A stretch of DNA of 64,000 nt, taken from the NCBI GenBank assembly GCA_900753405.1, contig CAADYZ010000019.1, forward strand, positions 62,001-126,000, written 5' to 3'. This DNA comes from Campylobacteraceae bacterium. GTDB lineage: Bacteria; Campylobacterota; Campylobacteria; Campylobacterales; Campylobacteraceae. Positions 1 through 7,765 of the stretch are shown here, piece by piece (position 1 is the stretch's first letter; each line of letters begins with the position of its first letter). The translations under genes and the position numbers were made by a program. A model generated the notes under the pieces. It made no database searches and was not told the origin of the DNA. It was given only the letters and a program-made list of their open reading frames with translations.

Positions 1-1127
1 CCTTCTTGTAGCGAAGCGACACTGACAAGCCCGCTCAAACCACTTTGGCGCAAGATCTCGCCCGCCTCTTTTGCGTTCGTCCCTTCCAACCGCACGACAA
101 TCGGCACTTTCACGCCAACTTTTTTTACCGCTTCTAAAATGCCGTTTGCGACCCGCTCGCAACGCACGATCCCGCCGAAGATATTCACAAAAACCACGCG
201 CACCGCCTCGTCTTTTAGGATCAACTCAAACGCCTTTGCCACCGCCTCAGCACTCGCCCCGCCGCCGACATCCAAAAAGTTCGCAGGCACGCCACCGCAC
301 AGCGTGATCGCATCCATCGTCCCCATCGCAAGCCCCGCGCCATTAACCATACAACCGATGTTTCCGTCAAGTTTGACAAAACTCAGCCCAGCCGCTTTTG
401 CTTCAAGTTCAGTCGGCTCCTCCTCGCTCAAATCCCGCATTTGCGCCACCGCAGTTTGCCGAAACAACGCCGCGTCATCTACGCTAACTTTTGCGTCTAG
501 CACAACAAATTTGCCCGCACTGCTTAGCACAAGCGGGTTGATCTCAACCAAATTCGCGTCATACTGCCAGTAAAATGCGTAAAGCCGCTCCAAAAGCGCG
601 CAAAGCTTCAAACTCAGCGCCTTATCCAGCCCAAAAAACCCCGCAACCGCAAGCCCGTGATAATCTCGAAAGCCGATCAACGGGTCGATCTGCACGATTT
701 TGATCTTCTCGGGCGCGACCTCTTCAATCCCCATTCCGCCTTCGCTTGAAGCGATGATGCTAACACACTCGTGAGCGCGGTCAAAGGCAAAACTTAGGTA
801 AAACTCACGCTCAAAACTCACCGCCTTTTCGATGTAGATCGTGCGGACGATTTTACCTTTCGCGCCCGTTTGTTTTGTCACCAAATTCATCCCGCAAATG
901 GCGTTTGCGGCTGCTCTAACCTCTTCGAGTGAGCGGGCGATCTTCACGCCGCCGCCAAGCCCTCGCCCGCCCGCGTGAATTTGCGCCTTCACCGCCCACG
1001 CCGTGCCGCCTAAATTCCGCGCGATCCTCACCGCGTCAAACGCCTGCGTTGTCGCCTCGCCGTCACTTACGGCGATGCCGCCAAAACTACGCATCAACTC
1101 CTTTGACTGAAACTCGTGTAAATTCAT
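1..1127 (-). CDS. sucC: Succinyl-CoA ligase (ADP-forming) beta subunit, 3' end cut by window
   Basis: This is the ATP-grasp beta subunit of the TCA-cycle enzyme that converts succinyl-CoA to succinate with ATP formation in the cytoplasm. I translated it by hand, since it runs off the left edge without a stop. The protein starts MNLHEFQSKELM and continues through a glycine-rich HAGGRGLGGGVK nucleotide-binding loop, EINPLVL, and NIFGGIVRCE near the CoA/phosphate site. About 375 codons are visible, and the family is usually near 388, so only about a dozen residues are missing. The ATG at 1127 follows an AGGAAGAGG ribosome site. It is the last gene of a minus-strand run after pgeF. sucD should follow outside the window. 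Confidence 0.93.
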   Translation of the reverse strand, partial: MNLHEFQSKELMRSFGGIAVSDGEATTQAFDAVRIARNLGGTAWAVKAQIHAGGRGLGGGVKIARSLEEVRAAANAICGMNLVTKQTGAKGKIVRTIYIEKAVSFEREFYLSFAFDRAHECVSIIASSEGGMGIEEVAPEKIKIVQIDPLIGFRDYHGLAVAGFFGLDKALSLKLCALLERLYAFYWQYDANLVEINPLVLSSAGKFVVLDAKVSVDDAALFRQTAVAQMRDLSEEEPTELEAKAAGLSFVKLDGNIGCMVNGAGLAMGTMDAITLCGGVPANFLDVGGGASAEAVAKAFELILKDEAVRVVFVNIFGGIVRCERVANGILEAVKKVGVKVPIVVRLEGTNAKEAGEILRQSGLSGLVSVASLQE

Positions 1128-1202
1128 CCCTCTTCCTTTGTGCTAAATCTGCGCGATTGTAACTAAAAGTAGGCTTAAAAGTGCTTAAACAACCGCAAAA
1201 TC

Positions 1203-2015
1203 TCAAAGCCACGCCACGCCGCAAAACCTCTCGTCTGCCCTCTCTTTATTTTTGCAAAAATTTCTGTATGAAAAAAAGCCTTCACCGCAATGAGTGCAAA
1301 CCAAAACGCTCTCAACTTCCTTCACGCCTTTTGCGTCAAATTCTGCCAAAAGCGCGCCGCCAAGGTCTAAAAAATCGCCCTTTTTAAACGCCTCAAACCC
1401 CGCACAATCCACCCCTTTCACCTCGTAACATTTCGCGCAAATGTGCGGTCCGATGGCGGCTTTTACACCTTTTTGCGCGCCCATTTTGCCAAGCGTTTTA
1501 CTGAGAATTTTCGCAAAAACGCCCCTTCTGCCCGCGTGAATCGCCGCGGCGTGAGTGGCTGAGGTTAGCAGCACTGGCGCACAATCTGCCACCATCACAC
1601 ACACGCCAACGCCGCGAAGAGTCGTAAAAACCGCGTCCGCGTCCGCGTTTAGCTCAAAAATTCGCGGGAATTGCGGGTTGAAATTTAGGCAGTTTGGATT
1701 AAAAAAGTTGGTTAGCTTTGCCGTTTTTGCGGCGTTTTTACGCAAAGTAGAGAGTTTAAAGCGCGGAATTTGAAGCAGTTTTTGGCTCAAAATTGTCAAA
1801 ACCAAATTTGATTTCGCCTCGCTAGCAAACGCTGCATTTTGCGCCAAAAACGCCTCCAAATCCACCGCCAAGTCACTGTGAGTTTGGTGCAAAAAGACCA
1901 AAAACTCGACCCCAAGCCGCCGCCGCAAGCGCTCTCGCGACTGCCAGCTGCACGCCTCGCAACCAAGATGAGTCGCGACATTTCCGTCATCCTTGTTTGA
2001 AAAGTAAAACCCCAT
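1203..2015 (-). CDS. pgeF: Laccase-domain (YfiH/PgeF) protein with enlarged central loop
   Basis: This is a member of the cytoplasmic YfiH/PgeF family, copper/zinc-site proteins linked to purine nucleoside cleavage and removal of a wrong peptidoglycan precursor. Visible motifs are HQTHSD, DADAVFTT, ADCAPVLL, HAGRRG, GPHICAKCYEV and CTHCGEGFFSYR, which supply the conserved His and Cys metal ligands. The length is about 270 residues, longer than most relatives. The extra part lies between HQTHSD and DADAV, where roughly 45-50 more residues occur than usual. This stretch begins with a copy of the dispersed repeat, read as KSNLVLTI (residues about 67-74). I chose ATG 2015, which has AAGG seven bases upstream, over the in-frame TTG at 2021. 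Confidence 0.85.
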   Translation of the reverse strand: MGFYFSNKDDGNVATHLGCEACSWQSRERLRRRLGVEFLVFLHQTHSDLAVDLEAFLAQNAAFASEAKSNLVLTILSQKLLQIPRFKLSTLRKNAAKTAKLTNFFNPNCLNFNPQFPRIFELNADADAVFTTLRGVGVCVMVADCAPVLLTSATHAAAIHAGRRGVFAKILSKTLGKMGAQKGVKAAIGPHICAKCYEVKGVDCAGFEAFKKGDFLDLGGALLAEFDAKGVKEVESVLVCTHCGEGFFSYRNFCKNKERADERFCGVAWL

Positions 2016-2031
2016 AACCAAACCTTAAAAT

Positions 2032-3327
2032 TTACTGAATCACAGCCGTTTTGCTTAGCTTTGTTGAGCTGATGACGACTTCGTCTCCGCTTTGCAACTG
2101 GTCTAAACTCACCTTTTTGCCCGCTTTGTAGAGGCGGATCAAGTCGCCTGAGTTGTTTAAAAACTCGCCTTTGACCTTAAAACCCGTGTCTAGCTCGCCA
2201 AGCGAGACGGCGGCGGAGTCAAATTTGGTTTTGACAACGCGGTGAAGGTCGTTTTTCAGTGTTAAAAGCGTAGTTTTTAGCGTCAAAATCTGCTCATTCA
2301 CAACACCTGCGTTTAACTTTTGGCGCGTTTGGCTAAGCTTGGTGGATTTGGCGAAAAAATGGCGTTGGATGAGGCTTTGGAAGTGCGATTTAAGCGCGTT
2401 TAGCTCATAAATTTTGCGCTCAACTTTTGCATTTACCGCGCGAGCTTTTAGCTTGTATTGCAGCGAGTCTAAAAAACTTTCGAGCCGTTTGAGTTTGTGC
2501 GAAGTTTTCAAAAAAATGTCGTTCGCAAAGCCGTCAAGTAGCCCTTCAACCTCTTCTTTGCCAGGCAGCAAATTTACCACCGCAGCAGTCGGAGTCGCAC
2601 TTTTAAAGTCGGCGACTAAATCGGCGATGCTGATGTCGATTTCGTGTCCGATCCCAGTAACAATCGGCGTTTTTGCCGCAAAAATCGCCCTTGCCAAACG
2701 CTCGTCATTAAACGCCCAAAGGTCTTCCTTACTGCCGCCGCCGCGGGCGATGATGATCGCGTCAAAGCCGCCCGAGTCGGCAAGCTGCAAGGCGTTGATG
2801 AGGTTTTGCGGAGCGGCTGGTCCTTGCACAAGAGTGTTAAACGCAACAAATTTACACAACCGCCACCGAAGTGAGATCGTCTTTTGCATATCCGCAAACG
2901 CCGCACTATTTACACTTGTGATCAAAGCGACTTTTTGCGGGTATTTTGGCAGTGGTTTTTTGCAAGACGATTCAAACAAACCCTCCGCACCAAGCCGCTC
3001 TTTGAGTTGGTTAAAAGCAAATTCAAGCTCGCCCGCACCAAGCGGCAAAAGGCGGATGATTTGGACTTGAAACTGCCCACGCGCCTTGAAAAAACCGACC
3101 TTAACTAACGCCGTAACCTTCACGCCAACGCCGACTTCAAACCTCACTGCGTTGTTGTAAGAACTAAACATCACCGCGCTCACGCTGCTGCTTTCGTCTT
3201 TTAGCGTGAAATACCAATGTCCGTTGTGGTGCGGCTTGAATTCGGAGATTTCACCTGTGATTTCGATCTGGTTAAAGTGCGATTTTAAAAGGTAGTCGCA
3301 CTGGTTGATGAATTCTGTGATGGTCAT
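2032..3327 (-). CDS. xseA: Exodeoxyribonuclease VII large subunit
   Basis: This is the large subunit of the cytoplasmic nuclease that degrades single-stranded DNA during repair and recombination. An N-terminal OB fold is visible (ITGEISEFKPHHNGHWYFTL), followed by the catalytic region with ALITSVNSAAF, IIIARGGGSKEDLWAFND and GIGHEIDISIADLVAD. A long helical segment and a C-terminal GDEVVISS tail come after. The ATG at 3327 overlaps the stop of the prenyl synthase (ATGA) and has GGAG upstream. The longer frame that starts inside ispA would add about nine non-family residues. A copy of the dispersed repeat is in frame near residues 363-370 and reads VVKTKFDS. Confidence 0.93.
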   Translation of the reverse strand: MTITEFINQCDYLLKSHFNQIEITGEISEFKPHHNGHWYFTLKDESSSVSAVMFSSYNNAVRFEVGVGVKVTALVKVGFFKARGQFQVQIIRLLPLGAGELEFAFNQLKERLGAEGLFESSCKKPLPKYPQKVALITSVNSAAFADMQKTISLRWRLCKFVAFNTLVQGPAAPQNLINALQLADSGGFDAIIIARGGGSKEDLWAFNDERLARAIFAAKTPIVTGIGHEIDISIADLVADFKSATPTAAVVNLLPGKEEVEGLLDGFANDIFLKTSHKLKRLESFLDSLQYKLKARAVNAKVERKIYELNALKSHFQSLIQRHFFAKSTKLSQTRQKLNAGVVNEQILTLKTTLLTLKNDLHRVVKTKFDSAAVSLGELDTGFKVKGEFLNNSGDLIRLYKAGKKVSLDQLQSGDEVVISSTKLSKTAVIQ

Positions 3328-4190
3328 TTTCGCTCCGTTAGATATTTCTCGCAAAGCTCTTGCAAAATGGCAAAAAGTGGCTTTAACTCCGCGTCACTCT
3401 CCGCTTCACTCAACATCTGGCAAATCAACTCATCTCGCTTCGCCCTCGCCTCCTCTATGCCAAGCAAGTTAGTGAAAGAATTCTTGTTTGAATCGTGCAA
3501 AACAGGCTTGCCAACACTCGTTTCGTCCTGCGTTGCGTCAAGAAGGTCGTCGTGGATCTGAAAGGCGAGTCCGAGTTTGACGCCGATGTCGTAAATTTTG
3601 GCGTTTGTCTGGCTGCTAAGGCAGGCTAAAACGCCGCCAAGCTGCATCGAAGCGGCGATCAACGCCCCCGTTTTTTTGCTGTGTAAAAAGCTAAGCTCTT
3701 CTAAGCTAAGCCGCTTGTTTTCAAAAAAGCAGTCGATCGCCTGCCCGATAACCATCCCCTGCAAACCGCCATTTGTTGCCAAAATCTCCACACACTTCAC
3801 GGCAATCTTGCTTGGCAAATTTGCAACGCTAATGCGCCTAAACGCCTCCGTGTTCAACGCATCTCCTGCTAAAATCGCCGTTGTCTCGTCAAATTTGATA
3901 TGCAAAGTCGCAACGCCTCGCCGAAGCGGCGAGTTGTCCATCGCAGGCAGATCATCGTGAATGAGCGAATAAGCGTGTAAAAACTCCACAGCAAGGGCGA
4001 TGTCGTAAGCCTCTTTCAAAAACGGCGAGCCAAATGCCTCCGCCACGCCCAAGACAAGTTTTGCGCGAAAATGCTTGCCGCCAGCCTTTAAAACCCACGC
4101 TAACGCCTCGTTAAAATGCGGGTGAAAGCTTTGCGTGTGAGGCAAATTTTGTAGCAAATACCTCTCAAAATCCTTTTGAAAATTCTGCAT
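3324..4190 (-). CDS. ispA: Polyprenyl synthetase, farnesyl/geranyltranstransferase type
   Basis: This is a cytoplasmic trans-prenyltransferase that condenses isopentenyl diphosphate with allylic diphosphates for quinone, undecaprenol and related lipids. The first Asp-rich motif is HDDLPAMDNSPLRRG and the second is FQIHDDLLD, which chelate magnesium. GGKHFRAKLVLGVAEAFG and KTGALIAAS are also family-like. The length, 288 residues, is usual for IspA. It is the first gene of the minus run ispA-xseA-pgeF-sucC and is divergent from the membrane protein at 4328. The gap upstream (4191-4327) holds one copy of the dispersed repeat at 4228-4250. Whether the product is C15 or longer cannot be decided from the sequence. 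Confidence 0.85.
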   Translation of the reverse strand: MQNFQKDFERYLLQNLPHTQSFHPHFNEALAWVLKAGGKHFRAKLVLGVAEAFGSPFLKEAYDIALAVEFLHAYSLIHDDLPAMDNSPLRRGVATLHIKFDETTAILAGDALNTEAFRRISVANLPSKIAVKCVEILATNGGLQGMVIGQAIDCFFENKRLSLEELSFLHSKKTGALIAASMQLGGVLACLSSQTNAKIYDIGVKLGLAFQIHDDLLDATQDETSVGKPVLHDSNKNSFTNLLGIEEARAKRDELICQMLSEAESDAELKPLFAILQELCEKYLTERK

Positions 4191-4292
4191 CCTCTCTCCT
4201 TTTTTCCAACTTTACTAAAAAGAGGCTTAAATTCGAATTTGACAAATTTAATGTAAAAATCAAATTTGAAGCTAAAAATAAACTTTTTTCGC

Positions 4293-4298
4293 TACAAT
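4293..4298 (+). promoter_or_regulatory. Probable sigma-70 -10 box for the 4.3-8.9 kb gene run
   Basis: The box reads TACAAT, 30 bases before the start at 4328, in the Campylobacter style of a strong -10 without an obvious -35. A T-rich stretch lies upstream. Confidence 0.5.
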
Positions 4299-4327
4299 CG
4301 CCGCAATTTATTTCAAAAAGGGATGTT

Positions 4328-4900
4328 ATGAGTGGTAAAATCAACGAAAATTTGGAGTATCTCAAAGCCCAACTTAGCACCGAAGAGCAGTTTTTAGAAA
4401 ACGCCATCCGCAGCGAGAAATTCATCAAACGCCACCTGACAAAGTTTATCGTCATCGCTTTGATTTTGATCGGCGTTGGAGTGTATTTTGGCGTGCAAAA
4501 AAGCGCGCAAGAGGCGAAGTTTGAGCGCGCAAACGAGGCTTTTAACACACTTTTGCAAAAGCCGTCTGACGAAGCGGCGAAGGCGATTTTGCGTGAAAAC
4601 AACGCTGATTTATACGCCCTTTTTGCGCTTGGCTCTCGTGACGCAAAGCTTATCTCAGACGCTCTTAGCTTGCAAACCGATCCGCTTTTAAAGCAGATGT
4701 TAAACATCTCAAACGGCGGACAAAGTGCGGAGTTGTTAGGCAATTTTAATGCGTTTATGAACGGCTTTAAGGCGATTAAAGCGGCAAATTTCGCCCTCGC
4801 AGACGCTGAGTTTCAAAAAATTTCGCCAAATTCGAATTTGACAATTTTAGCAACTCAACTTAGACACATCGTAACTCCACTAAAACTTAATAAGGACTAA
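4328..4900 (+). CDS. Single-pass membrane protein, YfgM-like, unknown role
   Basis: The 190-residue protein has a short charged N-terminus (MSGKINENLEYLKAQLSTEE), one hydrophobic segment near residues 37-55 (FIVIALILIGVGVYFGV), then a helical, Ala-rich extracytoplasmic part. This layout resembles YfgM-type TPR proteins that accompany the Sec translocon, but I see no diagnostic motif. It starts at ATG 4328 after AAAGGGATGTT. The next gene, a lipoprotein, begins 2 bases after its stop. Near the C-terminus the protein contains the dispersed repeat in frame (SPNSNLTIL, residues about 164-172). Treat the function as unknown. Confidence 0.7.
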   Translation: MSGKINENLEYLKAQLSTEEQFLENAIRSEKFIKRHLTKFIVIALILIGVGVYFGVQKSAQEAKFERANEAFNTLLQKPSDEAAKAILRENNADLYALFALGSRDAKLISDALSLQTDPLLKQMLNISNGGQSAELLGNFNAFMNGFKAIKAANFALADAEFQKISPNSNLTILATQLRHIVTPLKLNKD

Positions 4901-4901
4901 A

Positions 4902-5921
4902 ATGAAAAGCGCAAAACTTATCTTTACGGCTACTTTGGCGGCGTTTGTTTTTACGGCGTGTTCGACTTCAAGGCAGTATTACCAACCAACAACAAACCTT
5001 CAAGTCCATAACAAATTCAAAAGCACTCTGCCAAGCGAGATCATCCACAAAACCGCGGACGGCGCGACTTTAAGTAACGGAAAATTTCTTAACAAAAAGG
5101 GCGTTGTTAGCACCGTTAAACTAAGCAAAGAAGAGCGTTTTTTAGGCTCGTTTAACACTCTTGACATCGTCAGCAACTTTAACGGCGAAGTCAAGGTTTA
5201 TAACCAAAATCGCCTCTATTTCAAAACGCAGCTTGACTCAATGGCAGTGAGTGCGAGCTCAAACGGCGTTTTTTTGGCGGTTGTCACGGCAAAAAACACG
5301 ATCTACTTAATCAACCTGCAAACCTCGCAAACCGCACTTGAATATAAGCAAAGCGCGGTTTTCTCGCAAGACTCAACCACCGTTGCGCCACTTTTTACGC
5401 CGCAAGAAGTCTTGTTTGCAACGCTTGATGGCAAGGTTTTAGCGGTGAGTCTTAGTCGCTTGACGATCACGCGTGACATCGTAGTTGGCGGCGAGTATTT
5501 TTTCAACAACATCATCGCCCTCAACCAAACGCAAAACGGCGAGATCATCGCTGCGACCTCAACCCGCGTTGGCGTCCTCTCAGGTGGCAAAGCGAAGTAT
5601 TTTGACGCGCAGATCAAAACCGCGTTGATCACCAAAAACGCAGTCTTTTTGTTCTTAAAAAACGGCGAAGTCAAAAAACTCTCAACCTCGCTAACGCCGC
5701 TTGCTTCACGCGAATTTAAGTATGCAATTTTCACAGGGGCGATGCTTTATGGGGAGAAGATTTTTGCCTTTGAGAAAAATGGTTACGCCTTTGAGCTTGA
5801 CCTTGGCTTAAACCTACGCAAAATCCACAAACTAAACCGCGAATTAGACAGCGTGAGCTTTATTGGGGACGAGAAATTCTTTTGCGAGGATAGCGTTTTG
5901 GATGTAAGGTTTTTCCGTTAA
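4902..5921 (+). CDS. Predicted lipoprotein, beta-propeller-like, unknown function
   Basis: The 339-residue product starts with a lipoprotein signal (MKSAKLIFTATLAAFVFTAC), so it should be lipid-anchored after Cys20 in the cell envelope. The mature part is a series of beta-rich units of about 40 residues, such as LYFKTQLDSMAVSASSNGVF and VLFATLDGKVLAVSL, in the manner of BamB-type or WD40-type propellers. I do not recognise a catalytic motif. It lies between the YfgM-like membrane protein and a small unknown gene, in the same direction with tight spacing. A BamB-like outer-membrane assembly role is only a guess. Confidence 0.65.
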   Translation: MKSAKLIFTATLAAFVFTACSTSRQYYQPTTNLQVHNKFKSTLPSEIIHKTADGATLSNGKFLNKKGVVSTVKLSKEERFLGSFNTLDIVSNFNGEVKVYNQNRLYFKTQLDSMAVSASSNGVFLAVVTAKNTIYLINLQTSQTALEYKQSAVFSQDSTTVAPLFTPQEVLFATLDGKVLAVSLSRLTITRDIVVGGEYFFNNIIALNQTQNGEIIAATSTRVGVLSGGKAKYFDAQIKTALITKNAVFLFLKNGEVKKLSTSLTPLASREFKYAIFTGAMLYGEKIFAFEKNGYAFELDLGLNLRKIHKLNRELDSVSFIGDEKFFCEDSVLDVRFFR

Positions 5922-5933
5922 GGAGGCGTTTGG

Positions 5934-6284
5934 ATGCTTGACAAACTCATTGCAAACAACTTTGCGACTCACAACATTTTGCTAAAAAACCTAGTCATTT
6001 TGCAAACAAGCGAGTTTTGCAAAAAGCGAGGGCTTGTGCTCTTTTTTGGGGTGAATGTCAAAGGTTTTTACACGCTGGTTTTGTGGCGAGAAGCTAAGTC
6101 GAGGCTGGTTGTAAAGGAGTTTTTAGAGCTTGAAGAAATTTGCCGTGCGGTTGAAGCAAAGATGGAATTTAGCATCAAAAAGCGAATTTGTTTTTACAAA
6201 AGCGCAATTTGCAGTAAAGTTGTAAAGTCTGCCAAAGAAAGCGGCTTTAAACTCTACGAAATTCAAGAAAAACTGGCAAGTTAG
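5934..6284 (+). CDS. Small conserved-looking protein of unknown function
   Basis: The 116-residue protein begins MLDKLIANNFATHNILLKN and has no signal peptide or clear membrane segment. It contains FGVNVKGFYTLVLWREAKSR and a basic C-terminal half. I do not recognise the family. It starts 12 bases after the lipoprotein gene behind TAAGGAGGCG, a strong ribosome site, and stops 7 bases before coaX, so it is cotranscribed with both. Codon use matches its neighbours, which supports it as a real gene. Confidence 0.65.
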   Translation: MLDKLIANNFATHNILLKNLVILQTSEFCKKRGLVLFFGVNVKGFYTLVLWREAKSRLVVKEFLELEEICRAVEAKMEFSIKKRICFYKSAICSKVVKSAKESGFKLYEIQEKLAS

Positions 6285-6291
6285 GGACGGG

Positions 6292-7125
6292 ATGGTTTTG
6301 GTGGATGTTGGTAACTCGCGAGCGACATTTTGCGAGGTTGAAAAAGAGTGGTTTGAGGCAGCAAGTCGCGCGGCAAACGGCGGTTGCAGCGACATTTTAA
6401 AGCTAACCACGCCGCTTTTAGACGAAGCGAAAATCTCGCATCTTAAAACAAAAACGCTTTGCGAGATGGTGAAGTCAAATTCGGTTTTTGCAAAAAAAAT
6501 ACACTTTGTGAGCGTGAATTGCGAATTTAACGAGACGCTAAAAGCGGCAAAAAACGAGCAGTTTTGCGACCTAGCACCTCGCGTGAAGGCGGCGTTTGGC
6601 GCGCTCGCGTCACGCTACGCTGGGCTTGGGGCGGATCGAATGGCGGCTTGTCTTGGCGTGAAGGCGGCTGTTGTGGTGGATGCTGGAAGCGCGATCACCG
6701 CTGACATTGTGCGAGATGAGTTGTCAAAATCAAATTTGGTTTTGACAACTGAGGTGGGCGAGCCGCAAACAAAACAACGCCACTTAGGCGGCGGGATAAT
6801 GCCTGGTTTTACCGCACTTAGCGAGGCGTTTAAGGCAGTTTCGCCAAAACTTGACTTGCCCTACAACGAGGAGATTAGCCTTGAAGAAATGCCGCTGAAT
6901 ACGCAAGATGCGATTAGCTTTGGAGCGCTCAGTGCGGCGTGCGGATTTGTGCTGAGTTTTGCCGCAAAATTTGAGGAGTTGCCGCTTGTTTTCACGGGCG
7001 GAAATGGTGAAATTTTGCAAAACGGCTTTGAAAAACTCCTAAAAACACTCAACCTCAGCCGCGAGTTGAAGTTTGACGGTAAGCTTGTTTTTCGCGGAAT
7101 GCTTAGAAGTTTATTAAAGGATTAA
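6292..7125 (+). CDS. coaX: Type III pantothenate kinase (CoaX), enlarged by repeat-bearing loops
   Basis: This is a cytoplasmic kinase that makes 4'-phosphopantothenate, the first step from pantothenate to coenzyme A. The acetate-kinase-fold motifs are MVLVDVGNSRATF (phosphate 1), VVVDAGSAITADIV (phosphate 2), HLGGGIMPGFTAL and PLVFTGGNGEILQ. At 277 residues it is clearly longer than the roughly 210 I expect for a Campylobacter CoaX. Two copies of the dispersed repeat are in frame: KSNSVFAKK (about residues 61-69) and SKSNLVLTTE (about 143-153). The second sits in an extra stretch of about 20 residues between DIV and RHLGGG, where relatives have a short turn. panC, which makes its substrate, is at 30.4 kb. 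Confidence 0.85.
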   Translation: MVLVDVGNSRATFCEVEKEWFEAASRAANGGCSDILKLTTPLLDEAKISHLKTKTLCEMVKSNSVFAKKIHFVSVNCEFNETLKAAKNEQFCDLAPRVKAAFGALASRYAGLGADRMAACLGVKAAVVVDAGSAITADIVRDELSKSNLVLTTEVGEPQTKQRHLGGGIMPGFTALSEAFKAVSPKLDLPYNEEISLEEMPLNTQDAISFGALSAACGFVLSFAAKFEELPLVFTGGNGEILQNGFEKLLKTLNLSRELKFDGKLVFRGMLRSLLKD

Positions 7126-7126
7126 A

Positions 7127-7741
7127 ATGCTGACCATTGCCCTACCAAAAGGCAGAATTGCCCAAGACACACTCGACATTTTTAGCAAAATTTTTGGCGA
7201 AACTTTTGCGTTTGAGAGCAGGTTGCTGCAAATGCGGTGTGGAGATTTTTGTTTTTTGCTAGTCAGAAACCAAGACATTCCGACCTATGTTATGCACGGG
7301 GCGGCTGACCTTGGCGTGGTTGGGTTGGATGTTTTAAGCGAACACGAAAGCCCAGTTTTGCGGCTACTAGATCTCAAAATCGGGCAGTGCAAAGTCTGCG
7401 TTGGCACGGTTGGCGGCGCGCCGCTTGACTACACAAAACCACAGATCAAAATTGCCACAAAAATGCCAAACATCACACGAAAATACTTCTCGCAAAAGGC
7501 GGTGGCTACGCAGGTGATCAAACTTTACGGCTCAATCGAGCTTGCGCCACTTGTCGGGCTTTGTGACGGGATCACCGACATTGTCGAGACGGGCGAGACG
7601 ATGCGGCAAAATGGGCTTGGCGTGAGCGAGGTGATAATGCAAAGTTCGGCGTTTTTGATCGCGAATAAAAACAGCTTTGTGCTGAAAAAAAGCGAGATTT
7701 TAGAGCTTTACGCCAAACTCTCAGCACACATAAACTGCTAA
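7127..7741 (+). CDS. hisG: ATP phosphoribosyltransferase, short form
   Basis: This catalyses the first step of histidine synthesis, joining ATP and PRPP in the cytoplasm. The start is MLTIALPKGRIAQDTLDIF, followed by MHGAADLGVVGLDVL, PNITRKYFSQKAV, and the PRPP-binding loop GLCDGITDIVETGETMRQNGL. At 204 residues it is the short HisG type, without the C-terminal regulatory domain. In other bacteria this form works with HisZ. No hisZ lies in the window. The gene begins 1 base after coaX and is preceded by AAAGGATTAAA. Confidence 0.92.
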   Translation: MLTIALPKGRIAQDTLDIFSKIFGETFAFESRLLQMRCGDFCFLLVRNQDIPTYVMHGAADLGVVGLDVLSEHESPVLRLLDLKIGQCKVCVGTVGGAPLDYTKPQIKIATKMPNITRKYFSQKAVATQVIKLYGSIELAPLVGLCDGITDIVETGETMRQNGLGVSEVIMQSSAFLIANKNSFVLKKSEILELYAKLSAHINC

Positions 7742-7765
7742 AACCGAATTTGACTAAGGAAGAGT

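Noticed and set aside
2414..3070. 218-residue open frame on the plus strand inside xseA
   Set aside because: Antisense shadow of xseA, without start signal or family features.
4165..4743. 192-residue open frame on the minus strand
   Set aside because: It runs antisense to the membrane protein gene at 4328, is Ser/Lys/Ala-rich with no family features, and has no ribosome site. It is a shadow frame.
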